From Stictocephala bisonia (taxonomy: Eukaryota > Arthropoda > Insecta > Hemiptera > Membracidae), in assembly GCA_035578905.1 (NCBI GenBank), contig JAQJVL010000058.1, positions 868,001-932,000 of the forward strand: 64,000 nucleotides of DNA. The letters run 5' to 3'. Below are positions 1 through 11,939 of this stretch, piece by piece. The number at the start of each line of letters is the position of its first letter. Positions within the stretch are counted from its first letter, which is position 1. Below the pieces are notes generated by a model. It made no database searches, had not been told where the DNA came from, and saw only the letters and a program-made list of their open reading frames with translations. The position numbers and the translations under genes were made by a program.

Positions 1-168
1 GTGACAGGATCGATAGACATGAGGGAAAATGTGAAGTTCGAAGACGTTCCCTGGCCTAAAGTCCGTGTTTTAAGTTCCACTGGCAAGACTGAAGAATGTG
101 AGAGGTTCATCAGCCAACTGCTGCTGCGAGGGGAGCATGTAGCTGTCGTCATTGCTGCCGATCTTTGA
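1..168 (+). CDS. possible terminal exon of a host gene, truncated by the window edge
   Basis: Frame 1 is open from the first base to a TGA at 166-168, giving 55 residues that start VTGSIDMRENVKFEDVPWPK and end in VAVVIAADL. The stretch has balanced, GC-richer codon use than the AT-rich DNA after it, which is why I think it may be coding. There is no start codon argument to make, because the frame runs off the left edge; a splice acceptor or more exon would lie upstream. I do not recognise the family. The pattern of an EEC-x-x-F-I segment followed by a hydrophobic VAVV strand faintly recalls the beginning of DEDD-type 3'-5' exonuclease domains such as those of EXD1 or Egalitarian, but the acidic catalytic residues are not there, so this is only a hint. 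It could also be a chance open frame. Confidence 0.3.
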   Translation: MTGSIDMRENVKFEDVPWPKVRVLSSTGKTEECERFISQLLLRGEHVAVVIAADL

Positions 169-2519
169 CTTCTTTTGTATCATTGTTATTACTATTTATA
201 TTTTTATAAAATCACTTCATTTAGTTTTTGTATCACCTACTTCCTGTTTTTAAACTATAAACTACACTTGGTACATACAGTTTTGGCATCATGTCTTGAG
301 AGCCTTCTTTACGTTCAAAGCCAGAACTTTGTTCTTGGAAACGATTGTAATTATTATGAACTGTGGTATGTTCCAACAGTTTTCTCCACAGAACGTTCAT
401 TGCTTTTAACAAATTGTCGTGACCTGCCATAAGGTAGACTGAGACAAAGAGCAAGCGGTTACCTAGGCAGCAAGTGTCCTTGACAGGACCTGACGGAAGA
501 CGAGAGTGGCTGCTGTAACCTCGCCAGGAACTGTGAGAGGACAAGTAGAGCGACCAGCCGAGACACTTTCCTTAGTGAAAGTCCACGACTTTCTCCTGCG
601 AGAAAATGTTGCAATTGGGTGATTCGCGCGGCTTTGATCATCTCACCTCACGGTTGTGTCAGTTTGTGAGGATCGGACCGGTTGGCTCCGACAAGTTGGT
701 TATACATCGTAAGACTTGTTGGCATTACGTTACTCTACGCGGGAAATCAGTCTTTTGTCCATCGTGGAAATAACGTTCTTATCATTTTTACCATTTTTTT
801 CTCACATTTATTCCGTGAAGGTAGTTCAGATATCATCAACTCTAGATTTGAGCCGTATGCCTAGTTTGAAAATGGACATAAATTTATTTGTATTAAATAT
901 ATGACAAGGTATGAGTAAAATAATGACACTGATAGTATCTGTAGAAAGTTTAAACAATTGATATCGTAAAGAATGGAAACAGATTTACTTTTATTTGTTA
1001 TTATCAGCGAATAATTAAATCCTCATTAAATGGATTACGATAGAATGGAATAATTCTTGTTGGTATGTTTATTTATTTTTGTCGGCCTAGTACTATCGTA
1101 AGCATTAAGAGAATGCTTTTTCTGACCATTTCGTTCGACGTTGTTTTTGTTCTTGTTGATTTATTCTATTTTTGAAAATGTTACTGTCTGTGATTTCTGT
1201 TTATTTAAAATCTTTTGTGGTTTTTCTGTGGATCTTTTTTATCTTATATACCCAGGTAGTTGAACTTTTGAGTGATGTTACTTAATTTTTTTCAAATGTC
1301 CGAAGATTTCGATAATGTTTCTAGTTCTTTGTTAGACTGTAGTCTGTACTCGTATTCTGTTTGTTTCATTCCCAAGATTTTTCTGATTATTTTCTTCTAT
1401 TTTTACGTTCTCCTTGACTTACTATTATTTATTATCATTTTTTTTTTTTTTATCCAAGCTAAAAAACGCCACAATTCGGGTTATCCACAGTGAAACCTTG
1501 TCAATTAACCGAATCGAAGTAACTAAGACAGAACAATGTTCGCACTGTAAAATAGTTTGGTTTATCAAAAATATTTCTCTAACATTGAGAAGTAGGGTCT
1601 ACTACTACTTCTTTATTGTGTTAACAAATTGTTGTTTGATAAACACAAACTGTGTAAGTGGATGAGGAGACCGGTAACACCATAATGTGGAAGAGTGGGC
1701 CATTACCACCGTAAGTGTAATGACGTGTACAGTGTCTTAAGGGTACTCTCATCCAGGCGCCCAGTTGAGCGCTCCAAGGACTTTAGTTTTAGATTTCACG
1801 CCACTGTCGCTATGTGTAGCAATGTGTTTGTCTCACTAACACACATACCAGTTGCTTACTGCCCCATCCCGCAAATTGTACAAAAGCACACAACTCCCAT
1901 CATTTATAGTAAACGCTAGCAATGAATTGTATATAAAAATATATTTTAATCTATACTTTTTCAGCCAAATATAACTATACAAATTTCAACTCAATATTTG
2001 TACTATTGAGTTGCATCCTTAAGTAATTTGGTTTGTCATTGTATTTCTCACACTTTCACAATGTTTTGCAATATACTTACTGAATTTTACAGTACTTACT
2101 GAACTTTACATGTTGTTGGTGTTCGATACATGAATATTCGGATTAACGAGTAGTCCTATTATTAGACTCTCTAGTAAACTAGTACAGGTACGTAAGTACA
2201 AGGTTGTTCAATAGTGGAAAGGTTGGAAGCGCGTGATTCCAACTAGTCTCAGCAATAACTCCGACTCACTGATAAGACAAGCAGGTCTAAAAATGCATAA
2301 AGAATGTAAAAATGCACTATCTCTTGAGATAGCAGCGACCTTGGCTCTAGCTCAGCTCTGTTCTCGACCTAGATAACAAGTCTGGTTATTGATGAACCAC
2401 AGATTTATGTGAATGGCAGCTCATAACCAGCCCAATAAAATAGAAACATTGTTATGCATCGGAAATAACAGCTGATTTTGTTGCAACATCTCCTATAACG
2501 ATAAGACAAGTTCAGATGA
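169..2519. other. AT-rich spacer, no gene seen
   Basis: No frame here looks coding. A GC-richer stretch lies at about 420-700 and a T-run at about 1439-1451. A 20-bp imperfect tandem duplication containing ACTTACTGAA occurs near 2080-2110. The last few hundred bases before 2520 may hold decayed copies of the 44-bp satellite that follows. Confidence 0.5.
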
Positions 2520-4035
2520 CCGGCATAGCCGTTACATCTGATACACAAACAGTGATTCAAGGCGAATTGACGCCAACACAACACTGAATCACGGCAATTT
2601 TACGCCATTACATCTGACAAACATTTATTCGCGACAGTTTGATGTCGTTACACCTGGCACACAAACAGAGATGCACGGCAGTTTGTCGCCGTTATACCTG
2701 ATACTCAAACATCTATCTACTGCCGTTTAACGCTGTTACATTTTATACACAAACAGTGATCCACGGCCGTTTAATTTGTTACTCAAACAGTAGTCCATGG
2801 AAGTTTAGTAAAATAATGAATATATTCCTTTTTTAATATATATTTGATACTCAAAAATTGTTCCACGGCAGTTTAGCACTTGTACATCTGATACTCAAAC
2901 GGTGATCCATGGCAATCTAGTGGCCATACATCTGATACTGAAGCAGTGATCCATGGAAGTTTAGGGCCCATGCATCTGATACTCAAACATTGTTCCACGG
3001 CAGTCTTATCAGCCATACATCTGATACTCAGTGATACACGGAAGTTTAGCACCCATATATTTGACACTCAAACCTTGTTCCACAGCAGTCTAGCACTTAT
3101 ACATCTAATACTCAAACATTGTTCCACGGCAGTTTAGCACCCATGCATCTGATACTCAAACACTGTTCCACATCAGTCTAGCACCCATGCATCTGATAAT
3201 CAATCTTTGTTCCACGGCAGTCTAGCACACGTGCATCTGATACTCAAACATTGTTCCATGGCAGTCTAGCACACATGCATCTGATACTCAAACATGGCTC
3301 CATGGCAGGCTAGCACACATGCATCTGATACTCAAACATTGTTCCATAGCAGTCTAGCACCCATGCATCTGATACTTAAATATTGTTCAACGGCAGTCTT
3401 AGCACACATGCATCTGATACTCAAACATTGTTCCATGGCAGGCTAGCACCCATACATCTGATACTCAAACATTGTTCCACGGCAGGCTAGCACACATGCA
3501 TCTGATACTCAAACATTGTTCCATGGCAGGCTAGCACCCATACATCTGATACTCAAACATTGTTCTACGGCAGGCTAGCACCCATACATCTGATACTCAA
3601 ACATTGTTCCACAGCAGTCTAGCACCCATGCATCTGATACTCAAACATTGTTCAACGGCAGTCTAGCACACATGATCTGATACTCAAACATTGTTCTACG
3701 GCAGGCTAGCACCCATACATCTGATACTCAAACATTGTTCTACGGCAGGCTAGCACCCATACATCTGATTCAAACGTTGTTCCACAGCAGTCTAGCACCC
3801 ATGCATCTGATACTCAAACATTGTTCAACGGCAGTCTAGCACACATACATCTGATACTCAAACATTGTTCACGGCAGTCTAGCACACATGCATCTGATAC
3901 TCAAACATTGTTCCACGGCAGGCTAGCACTCATACATCTGATACTCAAACATTGTTCTACGGCAGACTAGCACCCATACATCTGATACTCAAACATTGTT
4001 CTACGGCAGTTTAGCGGCCATACACCTGATACACA
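2520..4035. repeat. 44-bp satellite array, about 34 copies
   Basis: The monomer begins CATCTGATACTCAAACATTG and continues to a GGCAG-(G/T)-CTAGCAC-(A/C)-CAT segment before restarting, giving a 44-bp period. Copies before about 3000 are strongly diverged and irregular in length, with gaps and changed bases. Copies between about 3220 and 3990 are nearly uniform, differing at a few alternating positions (CCACGG, CCATGG, CTACGG, CAACGG). The short open frames in this span are products of the repeat period and are not genes. The edge-to-centre gradient is what unequal crossing-over is expected to leave. Confidence 0.95.
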
Positions 4036-4428
4036 CTGAGTGTTTTTCGTCATTTAAACGCTGGATAACTTGTTTTTGTTGTGTTTAGATTTTATGTTTA
4101 ACGATATTCAGTGTTGAATATGTATTTATTTTGATTAATAGAATTTCAGATGGGCTTTGATCAAAATGTTCTAAATCTTATATACTGTTAGGTTTGTAAC
4201 CGTAGATACGTTTTTCAAAATTACTTTATTATGAATTTAATGTAGTTTTACATTCATGTTGAAACTTGTAAAATGCATCTTGGCTAATTCAAAGCGCTGA
4301 TTACTTCCTTAACGTGGGTGTGTCAATGTCTTGTACATAAGCGTTTAAGTTGCATTTTCAGTTATAAAAAGTACGTACAACCCTTTCATCTCCAAAAGGT
4401 GGCTCCAAACAGGTTCTTAAACTGTACT
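4036..4428. other. spacer, nothing recognised
   Basis: AT-rich DNA between the 44-bp satellite and a foldback element. No open frame, RNA gene or repeat stands out. Confidence 0.5.
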
Positions 4429-4829
4429 GGTAGCGAATATGAATACACGAAAAATGCGTACAGCGAAAAATGTGTACACCAGGAATCTTGCGAAATATGC
4501 GTACAGGATCAAGTTTGACAGATGACGAGGGTAACCTATGACGTCACAACAATTAGATAGGCGAAAAATGCGTACAACTTTTATGGCAAATGGATCTTTT
4601 ACAACAATTGAATTATATAAATGCGTTTACCTCTAAAATAAATATGAATGTCGCTTAGTTTCTTGGGATTGGAGAACCTAACCTAACCTAACCTAATTTC
4701 GCTGTACGCATCTTTCATGCCACTGGGGAGAATACTTACCCTCGTCAAATACCACTATTTCCTTCTGTACGCATATTTCGCTGTACGCATTTTTCGTTGT
4801 ACGCATCTTTCGTGCCACCGCGAATATGG
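4429..4829. mobile_element. foldback/MITE-like element with long inverted ends
   Basis: The left arm (about 4429-4535) and right arm (about 4735-4829) are inverted copies. Both contain GCGAATATG at the outer edge, then two or three copies of a motif like GCGAAAAATGCGTACA, and end inside with GACGAGGGTA on the left and TACCCTCGTC on the right. A further inverted pair of the GCGTACA motif sits inside at 4558-4577 and 4697-4716. No protein is encoded, so this is a non-autonomous element. I cannot name its transposase family, and the target duplication is not clear. Confidence 0.75.
4675..4696 (-). repeat. interstitial TTAGG telomere-type repeat
   Basis: Four tandem CCTAA units are present, which read TTAGG on the minus strand. 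TTAGG is the telomere repeat of most insect orders. The run sits inside the foldback element at 4429-4829 and is not at a chromosome end. Confidence 0.85.
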
Positions 4830-5384
4830 GGACACATAAAATTAGCCTTACTTCACTCATTGTAACTAGTATTTTGTGTGTCTTTACGATTGCAGCTACT
4901 TATTACATTGTAATTCTCTGTTTAAGGTGATCGTGTTGGAGCAGGATTTCCTATAATCTCAACATCTTAATTGCATTAAATAGAGTTATGAACTCAATTA
5001 AAAAAAAAAAAAACGTAAGGTTTATCTCAACATTTGATGATAAATCGTTATTTAACAAGCAAGACTTTGTGAAAATACAATCAGAAGAACATAGACTAAT
5101 AGTAAAGCCAAATGATCAAGAGAAGTGTTTTTGTGCAAATGGGATCAGAATATTTTGTTGGAAAAAATATACACTCAACGAGGTTGAAAATAAAATAGAC
5201 TGAACTCCAATCGAAGAAAGGTCACTGATTTTTAAACTTTCAAACATTTCCAAACAAGAAGTTACCCATATGTAATCCATTCACAGGAAAGGAATAATGA
5301 ATACAAGTCGCAGTACACACTGTAATGCATACAAGTGAGCGATAGCCGACACAAATTGATCGATTTTGGCAAACCATCAATATA
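4830..5384. other. spacer, no gene recognised
   Basis: A 71-codon open frame (4988-5203) begins with an AAA-rich, lysine-rich stretch. It resembles nothing I know, and its composition matches the local AT-rich DNA, so I do not call it a gene. Confidence 0.4.
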
Positions 5385-5597
5385 TGGGGGAATATGGATT
5401 TCGAATGAGTGTAGATGAGCGAATATAGCCATAGTTACAAACTAAGTGCGACTGTTCTTCAGAACTTGTCATTAATGACAAATGAACAGTTGCTTGTTAT
5501 CAGCTGAGCCCTTTTTAAAATTGCATTAATCTGAATGGGACCGAACTGAGAAACTAAGCGTATGAAGCTGGGCTTTAATCAACAACACAACCGACCA
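5385..5597 (-). mobile_element. tRNA-derived SINE, short form
   Basis: Read on the minus strand, the head starts GGTCGGTTGTGTTGTTG (box A-like), followed by CCCAGCTTCAT and then CTCAGTTCGGTCCCA (box B-like). This is the layout of a tRNA-derived RNA polymerase III promoter. The 3' body carries the family's shared segment (CGAATGAGTGTAGATGAGCG on the plus strand). It matches the copies at 17881-18085 and 26716-26988. The A-rich tail is missing or eroded. Confidence 0.75.
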
Positions 5598-6159
5598 ATC
5601 GTACAACCAATATACAACATCTGTTCAGATACTATATAATACCCTTTCTCAGACCCAAAGGTTGAATCCCTAAGGTCTGAGAAAGGTAAACATGGTTTAC
5701 CGAGAACGATAGATATAATATTTGTTATATTGTAAGAAATGTGTGTGACGTTTACTTGAGTTGAGTTTTTACCAACACGTAGTCTGCTCATTAAGAACCA
5801 TAATGCGCACTATAATGAAGCATACAGTTGTTCCTTTGTAAGATCGACAGTCGAATGATCGATTAGTCGGGTAGTTACGAGTATGTCCCGTCGGTAATTG
5901 TGTTTTAACAGTCACCAGTTACGCGGTGTAGCCGCTTCGGTCCTGGCGTGACGTAGCCGCTTTCACCCCACAAACTCCTTTCATTTTACTTTCGCTATCA
6001 CAATCAGAGGCGGTGGATTCTCGGAGTTTCTCCGTGACCACAGCGGTCCTAGCACAGCCTTACAAAGTACCGGTATCGCTAATCTAGCGACAGCCTCCTG
6101 AATGTCGACTCTTAGCCTATCTTAAACTCATATTGTTAGGGTCACAAACAGGCTTAGTT
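5598..6159. other. spacer with one strong hairpin
   Basis: The moderately GC-rich stretch at about 5820-6110 has no convincing reading frame. The inverted repeat at 5643-5686 is listed separately. Confidence 0.4.
5643..5686. other. 13-bp perfect inverted repeat
   Basis: CCTTTCTCAGACC at 5643-5655 is perfectly complementary to GGTCTGAGAAAGG at 5674-5686, with an 18-base loop. It could be the remnant of an inverted-repeat element or a chance hairpin. Confidence 0.6.
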
Positions 6160-6700
6160 CTTGCAAATTCGCTTTTCAAAAATTGACTTACCCCAACCTC
6201 GTTTATGGAATTTCTGTTCGAGGAAGCGAGAACTTCCGAACAAATTGTATGGATAGTTTTATCCCAACCTTCTTGGGGAAACGGGAACATCCGAACCAAT
6301 TGTATGGATAGTTTTACCCCAACCTTCTTGGGGAAGCGGGAACTTCCGAACAAATTATTTCGTTTACACAAGAAAGCGATCCGTATCATATTTGGATTAA
6401 GAAATAAAGAATCTTGTAAAACCACACTCTGAGATAATTTTTACATGTCCCTGCAATTTTATTTTCTAGTCATTAATTTTTTTTTTCTTTATCAAAAAGA
6501 ACTTGCATCCTTATATCGACAACCAGTTTTTTTTCTCTAAATAGTCCTACACACTTCGTTGAAAGTAAAATATCATCTTCCTTAATTCAGAATCTCTTTC
6601 ATTCAAACAAACGTCAAATTAAGTTTTTTAATGTTCTTCGGTCTGTTTAAATTTAGAGATGCCTATAAACATCCCCAGAAATAAATTAAATAAAGAGACA
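6160..6700 (+). pseudogene. non-LTR retrotransposon (LINE) reverse transcriptase C-terminal remnant
   Basis: The first part reads LTYPNLVYGISVRGSENF. After an internal tandem repeat, the frame gives FRLHKKAIRIIFGLRNKESC. These match the usual end of jockey/CR1-type LINE polyproteins, where a YGI-x-x-WG block is followed by F-x-LQKKAIRII-x-G and then a Cys. The tryptophan of WG is changed here. After the stop near 6430 the frame is broken and low in complexity, though a hydrophobic stretch near 6440-6540 fits the usual continuation. A 55-bp unit has been amplified inside this coding region (6228-6345). No intact enzyme can be made. Confidence 0.65.
6228..6345 (+). repeat. 55-bp tandem duplication inside the LINE remnant
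   Basis: The unit runs from GAACTTCCGAACAAATTG through ATCCCAACCTTCTTGGGG. Two full copies and a partial third lie head to tail with few mismatches. Because 55 is not a multiple of three, each added copy shifts the reading frame of the surrounding LINE remnant. Confidence 0.85.
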
Positions 6701-9109
6701 TCTGATTGATAACACGTTTTACAGTGTTCATGTTATGGAGTAGTATGTACAGAAATATCAGTGCAGATTTGTTTATATTTAACTATTAATAATGAATTAG
6801 AGGAAATGCTAATGCAGAGAAATCTGACTTACAGCAATAAATTATTTTTGATTCTGTTGTTATTAAAATGTTGTACAAGTTTAAATACAAGTTAAGACTC
6901 CACACAACACTAGTTTAGTACAATATCCAAAAATATTTGTAAGTCTAAGAACGGTAAGCGTGTTTTACGGAAATCAATATCTTATTAACCACCTTGTACT
7001 TATTTACATATTTATAACAAGTGTTGCTTACGGAAATCCGTCAATAAAACTACTACACGGATTTCGATAGTTCTATTTTAAATTGAAACACTAGAATTAA
7101 GTTGAGTTATAAGTATTTTTACTTTCTTACAAAAATGGTCTATACAAATAATTCAAATATAATTTATTTTGTCCATTTTCCCTCCTTTGTAAACTACTTA
7201 TATACTAATTAGACAGAATTTTAGTTATAAAGACGATTTCTTAAAATATGAATAGCACTTTTAAGTGATATTAAAACACTTCGTCAATTTTATTTTTTTC
7301 CAACTGAAATTCAGCCCAAAAATCGTATCAGTTTAGTAAATGTTCCCTTTATCCAATGAATTCAAGAGACAAGAACTTTGAAGTCATTAATTTTAATTTT
7401 TTCTGTATAGTAATGTACAATTTGGTGACACAATTTTATTTTTTTTTAATTTACAGTTCTTTAGTTTGTCTACAGTTATTTTCTTATGATTTGAAATAGA
7501 TTGACTCGATTTTAATTTTAGTTCTCGTATTACAGGATGTTAAAATATCTACTATTCTGTTGTTAGATTTGCCTGCAGAATCTGCAAAATCGTTTTCGAT
7601 GGGCAAAAACTGTTTGACTTGTGGATATGTTATCATTACTTATATTTCATAACATTTTCCTTGAATAAAAATTAATTTTAAAGGTTTTTTTACATTAGAT
7701 CTAGTTAAAACAATGCAGAATTTGCTCAGTACCACTGGATTGATTAAATTGTGCATATGGAAAGGCATATACATATTATAAAGTACTTGCCTGAAAGAAA
7801 GTTTTACTTATTTAGAAATTACTTCTTAGCTCACGTAATAGACCAGTTGAAGAGTACGATAACATTCCACATAAATAATTCGGGTGTGATAGTATTAAAG
7901 TCTGAATATAGCAAAACTTCAAAAAAAAGTTATGGATGGGGTAACAACTACATTTTTAGCTTGTTCGTGAGACAATAATTACAGAACAAGTCAATACTCG
8001 TTTTGTAATTATTGTGGATAATTTAATAAACTAGGAGTTCTCATTTTCTATCTACAAAAGTCGTTGCTTCTATGATTATTGATGGAACACTAGATTCGTA
8101 GTGTTGTAATCCAGCTACATTGTCGTTTAGATGTTAGGAGGTGTTGACTTGGACTGGGTGGGGAGGGTACTATCGGCAATTCTGGATTAGTAGAATACCT
8201 GGGCTCAGTGATGGCAAAGAAACCAAAAGATATGAGTAAATAGACTTTCTGTAAGCAGTTGAAACGAGCTTAGCGCGGCTGCCGATAAGCAGCGCTGGTT
8301 TAGAATTTCTGCAACGTACCTCTCTCGGCCCTCTCCCAGTGCAATACTCCTTTACACAGTTTCCTTTCTCTCTTATTCTCATGAAAATTTATAACCCCTC
8401 TCTCTCTCTCTGCAGTCAGCCGCACTGTCCTTTCTTTCTCACTCTAGACTGCAGCGTCAAGATAGCAAACTAGAAAAAGAGTAGTCTGGCTTTTGAACAC
8501 TAGCTTTTTGCTTCTTATATATAGAGTCATTTGTGATTGAGCAGTGGTAGGACCTCGCCTGAAATGGGGTAGATAGAGATCCTCAAAGTTCAAGAATAGA
8601 TCCTCAAAGTTCAAGAATACAATGTGGTTCGGTTTCGACGACACAATTCAGCCCTTCTTAACCCTAAATGGCAGTATACAAGAGTCAGTCTATCCCAGTT
8701 GTTAGACCGACTACATGCATCATACATTATGTAGACTTCTCGGGTCTAAAACTAAACAGTGAGATAAGTATGAGTCGATAAAATACTACTTAAAAATTAT
8801 GTCATATTTACAACTTTATTAAGCCAAGCCTTGAAATTCTTCTTGAAATTTATTGACGGCGAGGCAGGTATGGGGAAATCTGTCTATGGCTGGACAACTG
8901 GCCTTCATATAGAAAACCTTGACCACCGACTCTTGGTACTAATTGATTCAATGATTTCTATTCAACAATCTAACCAAACCACCTTCTATGTCTATCGTAT
9001 TTGAATATATCCCTACGAATATAACTGATTAGAGGACAAGATGACTGTAAAATGTTTTAATTTCATGCGTTTATTTCAAACGGTAACAGTATTTTCATGT
9101 CAGTCTATC
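6701..9109. other. AT-rich spacer, no gene seen
   Basis: No coding frame or RNA gene is apparent. A 21-bp perfect tandem duplication (AGATCCTCAAAGTTCAAGAA plus T) lies at 8577-8618, and a CT microsatellite lies near 8399-8411. The short open frames here are isolated and AT-biased. Confidence 0.5.
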
Positions 9110-9425
9110 TGTCGGCACTAGTGGCTCAGTGCTGTAACCCAGCAACTTGAGGACAAAATGAGACTGTAGTTGTAGGCTCTTACTCGGTTCTCTTAATACC
9201 AACGAATCGTCCGCTCAATGGTTGCCATCGAGTGGACACTAGGAGAAAAGTCTGTGGTGTCCATATTGGGTGGTAGTCAGTATCCGTATGTTGTGTAGGG
9301 GAGAGAACCGAGTATCAAGCTGCCAATAAGCTGAAAATCATGTTCGGGTTCCACGAAAAGCTGTAGGATCCTTAGTTGTCCTAGCTAAAGGGCTATAAAT
9401 AATTGGCCCTTTCTGAGCATGTCGA
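9110..9425 (+). mobile_element. long-form SINE, 3' truncated
   Basis: The copy begins with a tRNA-like head (CTAGTGGCTCAGTGCTGTAA), then a body containing GTCCATATTGGGTGG, TTGTGTAGGGGAGAGAACC and GTTCCACGAAAAGCTGTAGG. The same order is found on the minus strand at 17455-17880 and 63121-63362, and on the plus strand at 60150-60545. The sequence leaves the family at about 9420, before the shared 3' tail is complete. Confidence 0.7.
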
Positions 9426-10274
9426 AGAATATTTTTCAAAGTGTCAAAATATAAATCACTTATTAAAATTAAATCGACCTACTTAGAAAAGGTGCCTATA
9501 AACGTTTGATCTCTTTAACAAGTGAGAACGTTACTAGTAACTCATTTTTCATTGATATTTCTATCGGTGTAAATCACAGCCAGATGTATCAGGTCTCTAT
9601 CTCTGCTCCATTATGGTTTAACAAAAAAACTTTTACTCAGATTTAAGTATCATATATTGTTTTGTTTACCTAAGGCAGATTTGTATAAAGTAGTTGAACT
9701 AATTTTGATATCGTGAAGGATCGAACATACAACGAGCACAGAGAATAGCGAGTGTCTTTAGCTGTATCCTTTTGTTTAGTATTTTACAAACCGTGAACAT
9801 CTTGATAAATAATGAGTTAACGTGGACGGTTCTTTAAGCCTAAGCAACCGTATTTTATTATTTCAGAACCTACTCGCCGTTACCTTATCAAATTTTCTTC
9901 ACAAAGACTGCAACGTTTTCTGCAGTTTTTTTAATGAAGTTGACGTGATGTCGAACATTCGTTGCATCTCTCCATCGTATTTAGTGATCCGTAACGTTCT
10001 CATTAGACCTCAGTAATGTTGTTTCCCGTTTAAGTATTTACTGTAAGGAAACATTATAAATGCTCTGTTGGGATGTTTATCTTTGGTAAACAACAGACGC
10101 CTGCAACAAAAAGGTGTCCAAGGTGAGCCGTGTTGGTGTAGTCCTACTTAGCAATGATAGCTTCAGCTATCGTCTTATATTAACTATCGCACTGAAGTAT
10201 GTAAACTTTCATGTATGCTGATTATGGCTTTCTAACAGTAATAATACGTACAAATCTGGGAGCAAGGACATTGG
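9426..10274. other. spacer, nothing recognised
   Basis: AT-rich DNA. A 64-codon open frame at 9822-10016 has no recognisable domain. Confidence 0.45.
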
Positions 10275-10385
10275 AAGTTGGCCTTACCCAAACTGCCAAG
10301 TCACCGCTGGAAAGTCGACAGCCCTACAGTAGACCGTCAGCTGGCTAAAACATGCTGTTCTATTTCAACTATACGGTTCATGTAT
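10275..10385 (+). repeat. dispersed repeat A, copy 1
   Basis: The segment containing GCCAAGTCACCGCTGG, AAGTCGAC, ACCGTCAGC and GGCTAAAACATGCTGT recurs in the same order and strand at 28885-29000. Copy 1 ends in a run of 21 T at 10385-10405. It may be a SINE or the end of a larger element; the class is unknown. Confidence 0.7.
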
Positions 10386-10405
10386 TTTTTTTTTTTTTTT
10401 TTTTT

Positions 10406-10912
10406 ACTTTCCCGTATGCGTTAACATAGAGAAAGTATTGTGATCGTCCAAATTTTTTTACGAGTTGGCCTAAAAATCCATTTTAGAGTTCCCTAAATCT
10501 AAAAAGTGGTTTTTTCAAAAAAAGAAATGTTGGTGTATGTGCAGTTCGCTGTAGACCAAACGGATGGATACATATCTATGAAATTTGGTAAATATGTGTA
10601 TTTAATCAATATATCCAGATCATTTTTTTCACTTTTTTGAAATTTTAGTTTTTTTATGTTTATGGGCAAAAAACATACAAAAATAATATTTTCTCAAAAA
10701 CGGCTCTAATAATTTTGATTACATTTTCAGGAAAGATGAAAGTTTCAATTAAAATATTTTAGTAAAACCGCATGTCTCTAACTTGACTATTTTTTAGTTA
10801 TAGCAAAAACACATATTTAGGAATCAAACTGGTAATTTTCAACATTTTTATTTTTTTGTTGTTTAATATGGGGGAAATTTATGCCAATTCTTTGGAACTA
10901 TTTATTTTTTAT
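10406..10912 (+). mobile_element. hairpin-headed dispersed family, copy 1
   Basis: The copy starts with an imperfect form of ACTTTCTCCC-N-GAGAAAGT, an inverted repeat able to form a short stem. It continues through CAGTTCGCTG-(G/T)-AGACCAAACG, ATGAAATTTGGTA, GCATGTCTCTAACTTGACTA and GAATCAAACTGGTAATTTT, and ends TTTGGAAC(C/T)ATTTATT. The same landmarks occur in order at 16186, 41691 and 62312. No protein is encoded. The family is not one I can name. Confidence 0.8.
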
Positions 10913-11689
10913 TATTATTACGAGTTGTAAAGATTTCAAGAACAACAACTAAGCTGCGTGTCTTACTCGTCAAGAAGATCAACTACAATCCTCAAAGTCA
11001 CTCCTAACAGCAACCTCTTAGAAGAAAAGAAGAAGTGTACAGCTGTATCCACAAGTGTAAATAAAGACAAAAAAGATAGTGAACACTGTATGCTTATTAA
11101 AGACCCAATACAGTGGACTATGAGTTCATATTAAGAGGTTTTTAATTTTTTTTTAATAAGTAAGAATGCTGGGTAACATTTAACATATTTATAGATGTTT
11201 TGTCTAGCGTTTGTCGTTTCCGAGTTTGTAAGGTTTTACAAATAAATTAATTTCTCATTGACTTATTTGAATTATTAAATGAGACTTAAGCCAAACTAAT
11301 CACAATGAACCATTCACAATGAAACAATTCTGTCGTCCATTCACAAAAAATTCTTTTATTATTATTATTATTATCGCTGCAGTGGCAGGTTAAAAATGCT
11401 CACTTACGCGCAATTTCACTTATAAAAACGTGTTCTTAAACACATATATCACAATACAAAGCAAATTAGTTTAAGCAAAATCTCCATCATAACTTTTTCT
11501 TAAAGAATGTAACATGGTGGACATTATACAATTAGTTTGGAAATTACTGCTTTCTTATCTTAAGTTAGACAGCAAATTAAAGCTCAGAGTTTTGTCATTT
11601 CAGACCAGTGGCGCGTGGCCATACCGTACCGCCAGTACCAAAGTTATTTTATTCGGACTATGACTGTGGAACAAATGTTTACAATACTA
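10913..11689. other. spacer, nothing recognised
   Basis: AT-rich DNA with a short TTA microsatellite near 11355-11374. Confidence 0.45.
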
Positions 11690-11930
11690 AAACTTATCTA
11701 CTGAACAGTTTTTCACCTGTCAAGTGACACTTCAAGTGTTACGATACGATCATTATTACAGACTGAATCGTTAAAATAGAAACCTATGTTTTTGGCGTTT
11801 TTCGAAGAGCGAAACCTTAGAAAAGATTTGTTATTTCTGACATTTTCAACCGTATTTACCCGCATCGGTTTAGGTATGTGTAGTAAACGCCGCTTCAGAA
11901 GCTTTTTAATCCCCGAGAGTAATATCATCA
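11690..11930 (+). repeat. dispersed repeat B, copy 1
   Basis: The block ACTTCAAGTGTTACGATACG followed by ATCATTATTAC and, further on, GAGCGAAA is also found at 29185-29400 on the same strand. Similarity is good for about 110 bp and then fades. Overlapping open frames on both strands (71 and 66 codons) show no known domain. Confidence 0.65.
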
Positions 11931-11939
11931 GACATTATA

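Noticed and set aside
2873..3137. Open frames on both strands with repeated ILKHCSTAV or similar peptides
   Set aside because: They are the 44-bp satellite read in translation; variation is at DNA level and the frame is soon broken.
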